DNA of 23,319 nt from RGIG4608 sp045635885 (GCA_045635885.1 JAZTWO010000006.1:1-23319); one strand, 5' to 3'. Positions 1 through 6,972 are shown, counted from the stretch's first letter. Numbers and translations are program-made. The notes: generated by a model not told the origin, from the sequence alone.

Positions 1-484
1 CTACATTTCCATAATAACTTCGCAGGATCTGTGTAGAAGAATAACCCTGTCTGGCTAGGTTCTGGCTGCCCCATTGGCTTAGACCTTCACAGGTAGCTGT
101 GGTGCCGTTGCAAAACTTTGCTGCCAGAGGTTCTACAAATCCCGGTCTTCGAAGATAGTCGTTAAATAATTCGTCCACCAGCTGTGAAATGTTATTAAAA
201 TAGCTTCTGCCATCAACAAAATACTGGTCAAAAGCTGTGGAGTTTGTGATGTCGAAATCATACCCTCGTGAGCGATAAAACTCGGTATAAATTCTATTCA
301 AAGCAAACGAAATTTGGGCATACATATTTGCTCTTATAGCGTTTTCATTCCAAAGTGGATAAATTTCACTGCTTGCAACGTTTGCAATATATTCGATAAA
401 AGGCAGAGTCACGTTGGGCGCATTAGAATCCGGCGGTCCCAAGTGAACGGTTATGTATTCGGGAATTGTAGGTAATTCTGGCAT
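1..484 (-). CDS. SpoIID/LytB-like peptidoglycan-associated protein, partial (3' end missing)
   Basis: The first 161 codons of a gene that runs off the left edge. The start is ATG at 484 with an AAGGAG ribosome binding site about 6 bases upstream. The protein begins MPELPTIPEYITVHLGPP and carries an NVASSEIYP...NAIRANMYAQISFALNR stretch, then LSQWGSQNLARQGYS and ILRSYYG. The last block matches the C-terminal signature of SpoIID/LytB domains (family knowledge: SpoIID is a lytic transglycosylase of engulfing sporulating cells). Clostridial proteins with this N-terminus are usually longer and often end in peptidoglycan-binding repeats, which would lie outside the window. It follows the 136-residue gene by 15 bases, so the two are probably one transcript. 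The exact role is inferred. It has no signal peptide at the visible N-terminus, which is odd for a wall enzyme. Confidence 0.7.
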   Translation of the reverse strand, partial: MPELPTIPEYITVHLGPPDSNAPNVTLPFIEYIANVASSEIYPLWNENAIRANMYAQISFALNRIYTEFYRSRGYDFDITNSTAFDQYFVDGRSYFNNISQLVDELFNDYLRRPGFVEPLAAKFCNGTTATCEGLSQWGSQNLARQGYSSTQILRSYYGNV

Positions 485-499
485 AAATACTCCTTAAAA

Positions 500-910
500 T
501 TATAAAAATGGGTTTTCATATTCGTCAAAAATTTGCTCTTGCGTGTAATATGGATTTTGCCCATCAAATTCTGCAATGGGGATAATTCTTGCATTCTGCA
601 CGGCAGTTATCCCCTCAAATATCGGCACGTTGTTGTAATGTTGGGGATAAAATCCTTCCTTGTAAACGTCGATATTATATGTGGAATATGGACGCTCTGC
701 AGGAGAGGGAGAGCTTGAAAATATTTTTTTGGGAGCAGGCAAGGTCACTTTTCTTGTAATTCCGTCACGATTGGTGGTTTCAGAATAAAAAATGCTTTGG
801 TTGTCGGCATCATTACCTTGAATAACCACCGTAACCTGTTCAATTGGAATTGCTTCGCTTGCGGTTGATACCTTAACTATTAAATAGCCAACTGACTTTT
901 CTTCTGCCAT
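500..910 (-). CDS. Small protein with carboxypeptidase-regulatory-like (prealbumin-type) fold
   Basis: A 136-residue protein with ATG at 910 and a strong AAGGAGG site. The sequence suggests one beta-sandwich: a strand GYLIVKVSTA, then EQVTVVIQG, an ETTNRDGITRKVTLPAP turn typical of CarboxypepD_reg/transthyretin-like domains, and YNIDVYKEGFYPQHYNNVPIFEG near residues 77-100. It ends in an acidic, aromatic tail. There is no signal peptide or membrane segment. It lies 15 bases upstream of the SpoIID-like gene and probably works with it. No catalytic residues are visible, so a structural or adaptor role is inferred. Upstream DNA has a minus-strand TATACT (950-955 on the plus strand) but no good -35 for sigma-A, so an alternative sigma factor is possible. 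Confidence 0.72.
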   Translation of the reverse strand: MAEEKSVGYLIVKVSTASEAIPIEQVTVVIQGNDADNQSIFYSETTNRDGITRKVTLPAPKKIFSSSPSPAERPYSTYNIDVYKEGFYPQHYNNVPIFEGITAVQNARIIPIAEFDGQNPYYTQEQIFDEYENPFL

Positions 911-999
911 AAAAAATCCTCCTTGTTGATTGATAATGTCGATATTTTCAGTATATGAAAATAAATTTAATAAGTTTAAAGAAAAAATTCAAAAATGAC

Positions 1000-1028
1000 T
1001 TGCAAAATGAGATGAAATCTGCTATAAT
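1000..1028 (+). promoter_or_regulatory. Sigma-A promoter of the SRP RNA / dnaX transcript
   Basis: TTGCAA (1000-1005), a 17-base spacer and a perfect TATAAT (1023-1028). Transcription would start near 1035, about 20 bases before the SRP RNA stem. No other convincing promoter or terminator was seen before dnaX, so this one probably also feeds dnaX, ebfC and recR. Confidence 0.82.
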
Positions 1029-1053
1029 ATTGTCATATATGTGAGCAAATTAA

Positions 1054-1356
1054 AAAGGCCACGAAATAAGGCCATACCAGCCGGGGAATTAGCGGAGCCC
1101 TGTACCTGAAATCCGCTACAGCAGGGGTTCATTCCTTTTTTGAGGGCTGAGCTTTTATGGTCTGTGTCGTATTCTGCTGTGTTGAGAAGTGGGTCTTGCG
1201 CAATCGGAAATTGTGAAATGTGTCAGGTGGGGAACCAAGCAGCACTAAGCAGTCTCTCCGGTGTGCCGCAAGGGCGCCTGCTTTGAGCAGTAGGTATGTA
1301 TGTCGCATAGGGGCGATGTTCGATTTTAAGGTGTATGGTCTTATTTCGTGGCCTTT
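1054..1356 (+). ncRNA. ffs: Signal recognition particle RNA, large bacterial type
   Basis: The RNA of the signal recognition particle, which pairs with Ffh to target nascent membrane and secreted proteins. The ends form a long closing helix: AAAGGCCACGAAATAAGGCC at 1054-1073 pairs with 1337-1356, with one G-U pair. The 5' part has the Alu-domain pattern of Bacillus-type scRNA (GGGGAATTAGCGGAGCCCTG ... AATCCGCTACAGCAGG). The apical SRP signature GTCAGGT..GGAA..AAGCAGC lies at 1222-1242. About 303 bases, normal for the large type. dnaX begins 26 bases downstream, as in Bacillus scr-dnaX. The exact mature ends are inferred from the helix. Oddly, the pairs closing the GGAA loop are GG/CC rather than the usual CC/GG. 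Confidence 0.95.
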
Positions 1357-1382
1357 ACTATATTTTTTAAGGAGGTAAATTT

Positions 1383-2984
1383 ATGCATCAAGCGTTATAT
1401 AGAAAATGGCGACCCAAAAGCTTTACAGAGGTTTGTGGGCAAGATCATATTACCTCTATTTTGCGTCAAGAGGCAACCGAGGGTAGATTTAACCACGCCT
1501 ATCTTTTCTGCGGATCACGAGGAACGGGTAAAACCACCTGCGCCAAAATTCTTTCAAAGGTAGTTAACTGCGAGAATGTAATTGACGGCAATCCTTGTGG
1601 CGTGTGCCCCTCATGTCTTGCTATTGAAAACGGTTCAACCACCGACGTTCTTGAAATGGATGCAGCATCTAACAACGGTGTTGATAATATTCGTGACATT
1701 CGTGACGAGGTTGTGTATTCACCATCGTTTTTGAAATATAGAGTTTATATTGTCGACGAGGTACATATGCTCTCAAACAGTGCTTTTAATGCACTTCTTA
1801 AAACTCTTGAAGAGCCGCCCTCACATGCGATATTCATTCTTGCAACAACCGAGCTTCATAAATTGCCCGCAACCATTGTTTCAAGATGCCAAAGATTTGA
1901 ATTCCGTCGAATCGCAACCGACGTTCTTACGTCTCGAATCAAATATATCGCGGGCGAAGAAAATATTGAAATTGAAGATGACGCAGCTCGCCTTATCGCA
2001 AGATATTCACAGGGTGGCATGCGTGATAGCATCAGCTTGCTTGAGCTTTGTGCTTCAAGTGGTGCAAAAATTGACGTTTCTGTTGTCAATGAAACAATTG
2101 GATCAGCCGGCCGTGAAAGAATGATGGCTGTTGCCAATGCAATTGTTGAAAAGAATTATGAATTTTTGTTTAAGGTGATTGACGAGGTTGTTACCTCATC
2201 AAAGGATATATCAGTATTTTGGCAGGATTTAATTTCACTTTACCGTGACCTTTTAGTTGTTAAAACTGTAAAAGAAAGCGCAAAATACCTTGATTTAACT
2301 GATTTTGAACTTAAATGCTTAACCGTGCTTGCGGGCAAATTCTCACGGGAAATGCTTATCTACCATTGCAAAATGCTTGAGGAAGCTTTGGGCGATATGC
2401 AGGCAAGCGGATCAGTTAAACGCATAATTGCAGAGCTTTGCTTTGTTAAGATGTGCGATGATAGCTTAAGCACTACAAACGAAGCGTTGCTTTTAAGAAT
2501 TTCAAATCTTGAGGCACGTTTGTCCTCGGGTGATTTTGTTCAACCTGTTGAACAAAAGGCTGAAAAAACAAAAAAAGAAAAAGCAGTAAAAGAAGAGATA
2601 AAAGAAGAGCCCAAAAAAGAAATTGTGTTTGCAGATGAGCCGGTTGTAAAGGCAAAACCAACCACAATAAATCCTAATGCCAAATCCACAAAACCGCTGA
2701 AGGCGTGGAGCGAGGCAGTGCAGGCAATTCAATCTCTTGACCCATCTGCATACCCAATTTTGAAAAAAACTCGTGCTTATCTTGGTGAAGATAATAAAAT
2801 CCATGCCCTTTACGATGGATTTGGACTTTTCGCAATTGATAAGCCCATCATAAAAAACACACTTGCAGCTAACCTTTCAAAATATCTTGATAAAAGATAT
2901 AGTGAAAGCGATATTATATTCGAGCAAGATAGTGGCAAAATCAAGATAGAAGAAGAATATACCGACCTTCTTGATGAATTTTAA
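1383..2984 (+). CDS. dnaX: DNA polymerase III subunit tau (gamma/tau), clamp loader ATPase
   Basis: The ATPase subunit of the clamp loader, which opens the beta clamp and ties polymerase and helicase together at the fork. The 533-residue protein has Walker A GSRGTGKT (44-51), a zinc site with C63, C72, C75 and C78, Walker B VYIVDEVH (121-128), sensor 1 ATTE (154-157) and the arginine-finger motif SRC (167-169). The three conserved domains end near residue 370. A Lys/Glu-rich linker (about 390-445) follows, then a C-terminal domain of about 90 residues likely to bind polymerase. The start is ATG at 1383 after AAGGAGG. First protein gene of an SRP RNA-dnaX-ebfC-recR transcript. The linker contains a possible -1 slippage site, listed separately. 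Confidence 0.97.
   Translation: MHQALYRKWRPKSFTEVCGQDHITSILRQEATEGRFNHAYLFCGSRGTGKTTCAKILSKVVNCENVIDGNPCGVCPSCLAIENGSTTDVLEMDAASNNGVDNIRDIRDEVVYSPSFLKYRVYIVDEVHMLSNSAFNALLKTLEEPPSHAIFILATTELHKLPATIVSRCQRFEFRRIATDVLTSRIKYIAGEENIEIEDDAARLIARYSQGGMRDSISLLELCASSGAKIDVSVVNETIGSAGRERMMAVANAIVEKNYEFLFKVIDEVVTSSKDISVFWQDLISLYRDLLVVKTVKESAKYLDLTDFELKCLTVLAGKFSREMLIYHCKMLEEALGDMQASGSVKRIIAELCFVKMCDDSLSTTNEALLLRISNLEARLSSGDFVQPVEQKAEKTKKEKAVKEEIKEEPKKEIVFADEPVVKAKPTTINPNAKSTKPLKAWSEAVQAIQSLDPSAYPILKKTRAYLGEDNKIHALYDGFGLFAIDKPIIKNTLAANLSKYLDKRYSESDIIFEQDSGKIKIEEEYTDLLDEF
2555..2577 (+). other. Candidate programmed -1 frameshift site in dnaX
   Basis: Seven A residues (2570-2576) followed by G lie in the phase A|AAA|AAA|G of the dnaX frame, a heptamer that allows -1 slippage. 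An AAAGG at 2555-2559 sits 10 bases upstream, similar to the internal Shine-Dalgarno stimulator known in E. coli dnaX. A -1 shift would add about 20 residues and stop at TGA 2636-2638, giving a product of about 418 residues that keeps the ATPase and oligomerization domains. The linker is naturally Lys-rich (AAA codons), so chance is a real alternative. Confidence 0.4.
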
Positions 2985-3009
2985 TAAATAATTGAAAGGA
3001 AATATAAAA

Positions 3010-3357
3010 ATGAAAGCAAGAATACCTAACGGAATGGGTGGCGGCCCTACTAATCTTAACGCAATGATCAAGCAGGCACAGAAAATGCAGGAAGATATGG
3101 CTGCAAAGCAAGAGGAACTTGATGCAAGAGAATATGAAGTAAAAGCAGGTGGCGGCGTTGTTTCAGTAAAAATCAACGGTAAGAGAGAAGTTCTTGCAAT
3201 TGACATTCAGCCCGAAATCGTTGACCCTGACGATATTGAAACACTTTCAGACATTCTTGTTGCCGCAATTAACGAGGCAATTAAGAGAGTTAATGAAACT
3301 AACGAAAGAGAAATGCAGTCTATCACAGGACAGATGAGCATGCCCGGTATGTTCTAA
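3010..3357 (+). CDS. ebfC: YbaB/EbfC family nucleoid-associated protein
   Basis: A 115-residue DNA-binding protein of the YbaB/EbfC family, a small dimeric protein thought to act in nucleoid organization and possibly RecFOR-linked repair. It has the Gly-rich N-terminus GMGGGPTNLN, the helix MIKQAQKMQEDM, the strand core VSVKINGKREVLAIDI and the PEIVDPDDIETL segment, then a C-terminal helix and a Met-rich tail. ATG 3010 is preferred: an in-frame TTG at 2992 overlaps the AAAGGAAA ribosome binding site that serves the ATG. It lies between dnaX and recR as in many Firmicutes. Its TAA overlaps the recR ATG by one base (TAATG), implying coupled translation. Confidence 0.95.
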   Translation: MKARIPNGMGGGPTNLNAMIKQAQKMQEDMAAKQEELDAREYEVKAGGGVVSVKINGKREVLAIDIQPEIVDPDDIETLSDILVAAINEAIKRVNETNEREMQSITGQMSMPGMF

Positions 3358-3956
3358 TGGCTGAACAGATTGAAGCATTACAAAAGCTTTCTGAACAGTT
3401 TGCACGCTTGCCGGGGATAGGCAGAAAGAGTGCAATGCGTTTGGCTTTTTCAATACTTGAGCTTAGTGACGAAGAGGCGCAGGGGTTTGCAAACACCATA
3501 CTTGAAGCAAAAGAGAAGGTTCATCTTTGCCCCGTGTGTCAGTCATTAACTGATAAAGAGGTTTGCTCGGTGTGTAACGATATAAGTCGTGATAAAAGCA
3601 CAATTATGGTGCTTGAAGATACAAAAGCAGTGCTTTCTATGGAGAAGGTTCGTGAATATCGTGGGCTTTACCATGTGCTTCACGGCGTAATTTCCCCCAT
3701 GAATGGAGTTACACCTGATAAGTTAAAGATAAAAGAACTTCTTTCTCGAATTGCAAATGACGAGGTTAAGGAGATTATTATCGCAACTAACCCCACAGTT
3801 GAGGGCGAAGCAACAGCAATGTACCTTTCTCGACTTTTAAAACCATTTGAAATCAAAATCACTCGTTTGGCATACGGAATTCCCGTTGGCAGCGATCTTG
3901 AATATGCGGACGAGGTTACACTTTTCCGTGCAATCGAGGGTAGAAGAGATATTTAA
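3357..3956 (+). CDS. recR: Recombination mediator protein RecR
   Basis: RecR works with RecO (and RecF) to load RecA on SSB-coated single-stranded gaps. The 199-residue length is standard. It has a helix-hairpin-helix segment (LARLPGIGRKSAMRLA-like, about 14-30), a four-cysteine zinc finger (C58, C61, C70, C73) and a TOPRIM domain from about residue 80 with MVLED near 84-88 and ATNPTVEGEATA near 145-156. The C-terminal ARGIPVGSDLEYADE-type motif (here AYGIPVGSDLEYADE) is intact. The start overlaps the ebfC stop by one base and has no separate strong ribosome binding site, so translation is probably coupled. It is the last gene before a strong terminator. Confidence 0.97.
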   Translation: MAEQIEALQKLSEQFARLPGIGRKSAMRLAFSILELSDEEAQGFANTILEAKEKVHLCPVCQSLTDKEVCSVCNDISRDKSTIMVLEDTKAVLSMEKVREYRGLYHVLHGVISPMNGVTPDKLKIKELLSRIANDEVKEIIIATNPTVEGEATAMYLSRLLKPFEIKITRLAYGIPVGSDLEYADEVTLFRAIEGRRDI

Positions 3957-3996
3957 TAAAAAAGCATCATTCGAAAAACGAATGATGCTTTTTTAT
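3957..3996. terminator. Bidirectional intrinsic terminator between recR and the histidine kinase
   Basis: A 13-base perfect stem, AAAGCATCATTCG (3961-3973) with CGAATGATGCTTT (3979-3991), and a five-A loop. It has a T tract on the plus side (3989-3994) and an A tract on the other side that reads as T on the minus strand. It serves recR and the converging two-component operon. Confidence 0.93.
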
Positions 3997-4001
3997 TTAT
4001 C

Positions 4002-5024
4002 TTATTTGTTTAAAGTAACTGTAAAGGTGCATCCCTTATCGCTGTTGTTTGCAACTGAAACGTTGCCGCCCTCAAGGTCAACGATTTTTTTAACAAGAGA
4101 AAGTCCCAAACCATTTCCGTTATGTTTTCTGGAATGATCTGCTTGATAGAATTTCTCAAATATATGCTTTTGATCCTCTTCGCTAATTCCGGGCCCTTGG
4201 TCAGAAACAGAGAAAACCACTTTGTCATCAAAATCATTCAGTCGCACCTTCACCTCGCTGCCGTTATCACTAAATTTTATGGCATTGCTTAAAATATTAT
4301 CCCAAACATGATGCAAAAGCCCCTCGTTTCCAACAAAATCTATGTCATCCATCTCAATATCAAACATAATGCTTTTTTCTTCCCATTGGGCTTCTAAAGA
4401 AAGCAAGGATTTTCTTATTTGCTCATCAAGATCAAAAGTCACCTTTTTTGAGGCGATGGATTGATTTTCAAGCTTTGAAAGAAGCAGAATGCTACCTGTC
4501 AATGTTGAAAGACGATGGGTGTTGAAAATTATTTTTTCTATGTATTCATTTTGTTCTTCGGTCAGATTGTCGCTGTTTTGCAAAAGCATGGAATATCCTT
4601 CAATGGCGTTAATTGGAGTTTTAAACTCATGTGAAACGTTTGAAACAAAGTCGCTTTGCAAAATTTCAGTTGATTGAAGCTCCTTGGCCATCAGATTAAA
4701 GCCCGAAAAAATCTCTTTGATTTCTTTAGAGCTGGATTTGGTTTCAATTCGCACCGAAAAATCACCGTCAGTAATTTTCTCCATTGCCTCGTTAATTTGT
4801 TTTACCGGATTAATAAACCATCTTGAAAGAGCATTCGTAGCAAATATACCAACCAAAAGGGCGATTATAATAAGCTCAATCCAAAGTGGAACGTTCCACA
4901 AGTCGGCAAAAACCCACTTGCAAAGCTTGTCCACCATAATGGCAAGAAAAATACTAAAAATTATTTCAAGTGTAACGGTAAGAATCAAGCGAAAGCGCAT
5001 GTTAAATCTTTGTTTGCTTTTCAT
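4002..5024 (-). CDS. Sensor histidine kinase, HAMP type, with minimal extracellular region
   Basis: A membrane histidine kinase that would phosphorylate the response regulator encoded just upstream. Of 340 residues, two membrane helices (about 12-32 and 47-66) are joined by only about 15 residues. A HAMP domain (about 67-120) and a dimerization/phosphoacceptor domain FVSNVSHEFKTP with H132 follow, then an ATPase domain with N box DNILSNAIKFS, G1 DQGPGIS, F box IFEKFYQAD and G2 GNGLGLSLVKKI. All catalytic motifs are intact. The short loop means there is no folded outside sensor domain, so the signal is probably sensed in the membrane or through a partner, a type known in cell-envelope stress kinases. 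Its ATG overlaps the regulator stop (ATGA). Confidence 0.95.
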   Translation of the reverse strand: MKSKQRFNMRFRLILTVTLEIIFSIFLAIMVDKLCKWVFADLWNVPLWIELIIIALLVGIFATNALSRWFINPVKQINEAMEKITDGDFSVRIETKSSSKEIKEIFSGFNLMAKELQSTEILQSDFVSNVSHEFKTPINAIEGYSMLLQNSDNLTEEQNEYIEKIIFNTHRLSTLTGSILLLSKLENQSIASKKVTFDLDEQIRKSLLSLEAQWEEKSIMFDIEMDDIDFVGNEGLLHHVWDNILSNAIKFSDNGSEVKVRLNDFDDKVVFSVSDQGPGISEEDQKHIFEKFYQADHSRKHNGNGLGLSLVKKIVDLEGGNVSVANNSDKGCTFTVTLNK

Positions 5025-5692
5025 TGCTTTACCACCTTGTAACCAACCCCACGCATAGTCACGATTTTAAAATCGGAGTTGTTTTTAAATTTATCTCGTA
5101 AGCGAGCAATGTGAACGTCAACGGTATGTGTGTCACTTTCGTTGTCATAGCCCCAAATTTCGTCCATAAGCTGATGACGGGTAAATATTTTTCCTGGGAA
5201 GGATGCCATTTTATATAAAAGCATAAATTCTTTTTGTGGCAATATCAAATTTTCATTTTCAGAGTATACAGAAAGCGAATCAAGCTCTAAAATAGTCTTG
5301 CCAAACACCAACTTTCTGTCGTTAATCATCTGCGCACGACGTAAAAGTGCGCCAACTCTAAGCACCATTTCATTAATATTGATTGGTTTTACCATATAAT
5401 CATCTGTGCCAAACACAAATCCCTTGTGCATATCATCAAAGGCGTCCTTGGCGGTAATCATCATAACGGGGATTTTATTTCCTGCATTTCTAAGTGTATG
5501 CACAAGCTCATATCCGTCCATCACAGGCATCATTATGTCAGAAATTATCATATCATAATAGTCCTGCTCTAAACATTCAAGAGCTTCCTTGCCGTTTGAA
5601 ACTCCCTTTACATAATAACCATTTTTTATTAGAATGTGAGAAAACAGTTGACGAAGCTCTCGGTCATCCTCTGCAATTAGAATTTTAAACAT
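5021..5692 (-). CDS. OmpR/PhoB-family response regulator
   Basis: A two-domain DNA-binding response regulator, 223 residues. The receiver domain has acidic residues E8, D9, D10, phosphoacceptor D52 in MIISDIMMPVMDG, the conserved T in MMITAKD and K in DDYMVKP. The C-terminal winged helix (about 125-223) has the typical FTRHQLMDEIWGYD and HTVDVHIARLRDK motifs and ends MRGVGYKV. ATG 5692 is chosen: an in-frame TTG at 5707 precedes a TAGGAGG that is correctly spaced for 5692. It is followed with a 4-base overlap by its kinase and preceded by a phospholipid synthase gene, so it probably governs envelope or lipid genes, including its own operon (inference). Confidence 0.96.
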   Translation of the reverse strand: MFKILIAEDDRELRQLFSHILIKNGYYVKGVSNGKEALECLEQDYYDMIISDIMMPVMDGYELVHTLRNAGNKIPVMMITAKDAFDDMHKGFVFGTDDYMVKPININEMVLRVGALLRRAQMINDRKLVFGKTILELDSLSVYSENENLILPQKEFMLLYKMASFPGKIFTRHQLMDEIWGYDNESDTHTVDVHIARLRDKFKNNSDFKIVTMRGVGYKVVKQ

Positions 5693-5703
5693 AGTGCCTC
5701 CTA

Positions 5704-6264
5704 TCAAACGAAAATTTGCTTTTTTGATTTTATTATTGAATGAAGAGATTTTGCATTCGGATCAGGCTCACTCAAAACAATGCTCATAATAACAATTTCA
5801 AGCATTGCAGGTGTTAAAACGGTTAGCATAAAAACCAAAAAAGTATTAAAGAAATTAAAATATATGGCATAGGGAACTATAAGTAATAATCCACCAATTA
5901 TCTTACAAGGTATTGAGTGGATAAAAAATATTTTTTTGTGCTTGATCAAATTAATTATGGGTGATATTGCGCCTATGCCTAAGGCAAGAATTAACCAAAC
6001 AAACAACCTTTTGCTAATTAATCTCATACAAAAAACCACCTTTAAAAGTGAAGCGTTAAGCAAAAGATCTGCAACCGAGTCAAGCAAAGCACCAAGATGT
6101 GAGCAGGAATTTGTTTTCCTTGCTATAGTGCCGTCTATCATATCGGTAAATTCTGCCACTGTATATATTATTAAAAACAAAACTGAAATTTTCTTGAAAA
6201 ATAATAATAAAAATATAGCCAGTGCCATGCGTGATAGAGTTAAAATATTAGCAACTTTATTCAT
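5704..6264 (-). CDS. CDP-alcohol phosphatidyltransferase family membrane enzyme
   Basis: A phospholipid synthase that transfers a phosphatidyl group from CDP-diacylglycerol to an alcohol such as glycerol-phosphate, serine or inositol. The 186-residue protein shows the complete family signature with D41, D44, G45, A48, R49, G58, D62 and D66 (DMIDGTIAR, eight residues, GALLDSVAD). Five to six membrane segments are visible. The acceptor alcohol cannot be told from the sequence. PgsA-like or phosphatidylserine-synthase-like enzymes are possible, but it is diverged from standard PgsA. It begins one base after the end of the PF06541-type gene, and its TGA lies 11 bases before the response regulator ATG, so it is cotranscribed with the two-component system. 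Confidence 0.88.
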   Translation of the reverse strand: MNKVANILTLSRMALAIFLLLFFKKISVLFLIIYTVAEFTDMIDGTIARKTNSCSHLGALLDSVADLLLNASLLKVVFCMRLISKRLFVWLILALGIGAISPIINLIKHKKIFFIHSIPCKIIGGLLLIVPYAIYFNFFNTFLVFMLTVLTPAMLEIVIMSIVLSEPDPNAKSLHSIIKSKKQIFV

Positions 6265-6265
6265 T

Positions 6266-6895
6266 TTATCCTCCTTTTATTTTAATCAAAATTTCTTTTA
6301 ATGGATACGGCAAATTAATTTTCCAAATTTCCAAAAGCTCACTATATTTAAACATATAAAGTCCACTGTGAATAAAATCAATAATTAAAAGAAACATAAA
6401 GAACACTGCAATAAAGGATGAAATTTTGGGATTTATCTTTGAAAATAAATTCAAAAGGGGAGTGAATACCCATTTCATAAATATCGTAATTAATAGCGCA
6501 AAAATCGAGCTTGTAGGCACGGCAGTATATTTTGTGACGTGAAGTGGAAGCTCACTATAATTCCACCAAACTATGCCGCAAGTCCACTCCATAAAATAGC
6601 CAAGAATTATTTCTCCAATGCATACGCACAAAAAAGCAATTACAAAATAATAAATAAAAGCTAAAAATTTATTTTTGATACTTAACTTTCTTTTAAAAAA
6701 TAGAGGTTCATTTGGCGTTCCAAAAAAGTAATTAAATCCCAAAATAGTCAATCCATAACCCAAAAGAAAAGGGAGAATCATATTCTTGTTGCTAATAATT
6801 CCATAGGAATATGCGGTGAATGTATTTTCAATGCAAAAACCCACGAATGCAACGAAAATGACGATAAGACAAAGTGCAGATGTTCTTGTTTTCAT
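6266..6895 (-). CDS. PF06541-type multi-pass membrane protein (CmpB-like, function unknown)
   Basis: A 209-residue protein with five to six hydrophobic segments. It shows GFCIENTFT near residue 20, a central GEIILGYFMEWTCGIVWWNYSELPL (about 93-117) and a later FMKWVFTPL. This arrangement resembles the family called putative ABC-transporter type IV / CmpB (PF06541), whose members share an E(x)n-W-x-Y core; the family function is not established. No ATPase gene is adjacent, so a transporter role is doubtful. The start is ATG 6895 with GTGAGG upstream. First gene of the lipid synthase/two-component operon, so it may be a sensing partner of the sensor-poor kinase (inference). Confidence 0.65.
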   Translation of the reverse strand: MKTRTSALCLIVIFVAFVGFCIENTFTAYSYGIISNKNMILPFLLGYGLTILGFNYFFGTPNEPLFFKRKLSIKNKFLAFIYYFVIAFLCVCIGEIILGYFMEWTCGIVWWNYSELPLHVTKYTAVPTSSIFALLITIFMKWVFTPLLNLFSKINPKISSFIAVFFMFLLIIDFIHSGLYMFKYSELLEIWKINLPYPLKEILIKIKGG

Positions 6896-6920
6896 AATAA
6901 CCTCACTTTAGCAATTTAAT

Positions 6921-6950
6921 TTTATATTATTATTCTCAACAGTTTGTTAA
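6921..6950 (-). promoter_or_regulatory. Candidate sigma-A promoter of the membrane protein/CDP-OH/RR/HK operon
   Basis: On the minus strand TTAACA (6950-6945), an 18-base spacer and TATAAA (6926-6921), 26 bases before the first start codon. Both boxes are near consensus, but the region is very AT-rich, so chance matches are possible. The -35 overlaps an inverted repeat. Confidence 0.45.
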
Positions 6951-6972
6951 ATATAATTCAACAAATGTTGAA
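6936..6972. repeat. Two similar inverted repeats, candidate operator pair
   Basis: TCAACA-GTT-TGTTAA (6936-6950) and TTCAACA-AA-TGTTGAA (6957-6972) share the half-site TCAACA. Their centres are about 21.5 bases apart, close to two helical turns. The first overlaps the -35 of the putative minus-strand promoter. The remaining divergent spacer up to 7154 is AT-rich; at 6977-7016 it has an imperfect hairpin (AGCA...TGCT) and nothing else clear. Confidence 0.4.

Noticed and set aside
1054..1356. Considered as a riboswitch or T-box leader for dnaX.
   Set aside because: Both the Alu-domain and GTCAGGT..GGAA..AAGCAGC signatures identify SRP RNA.
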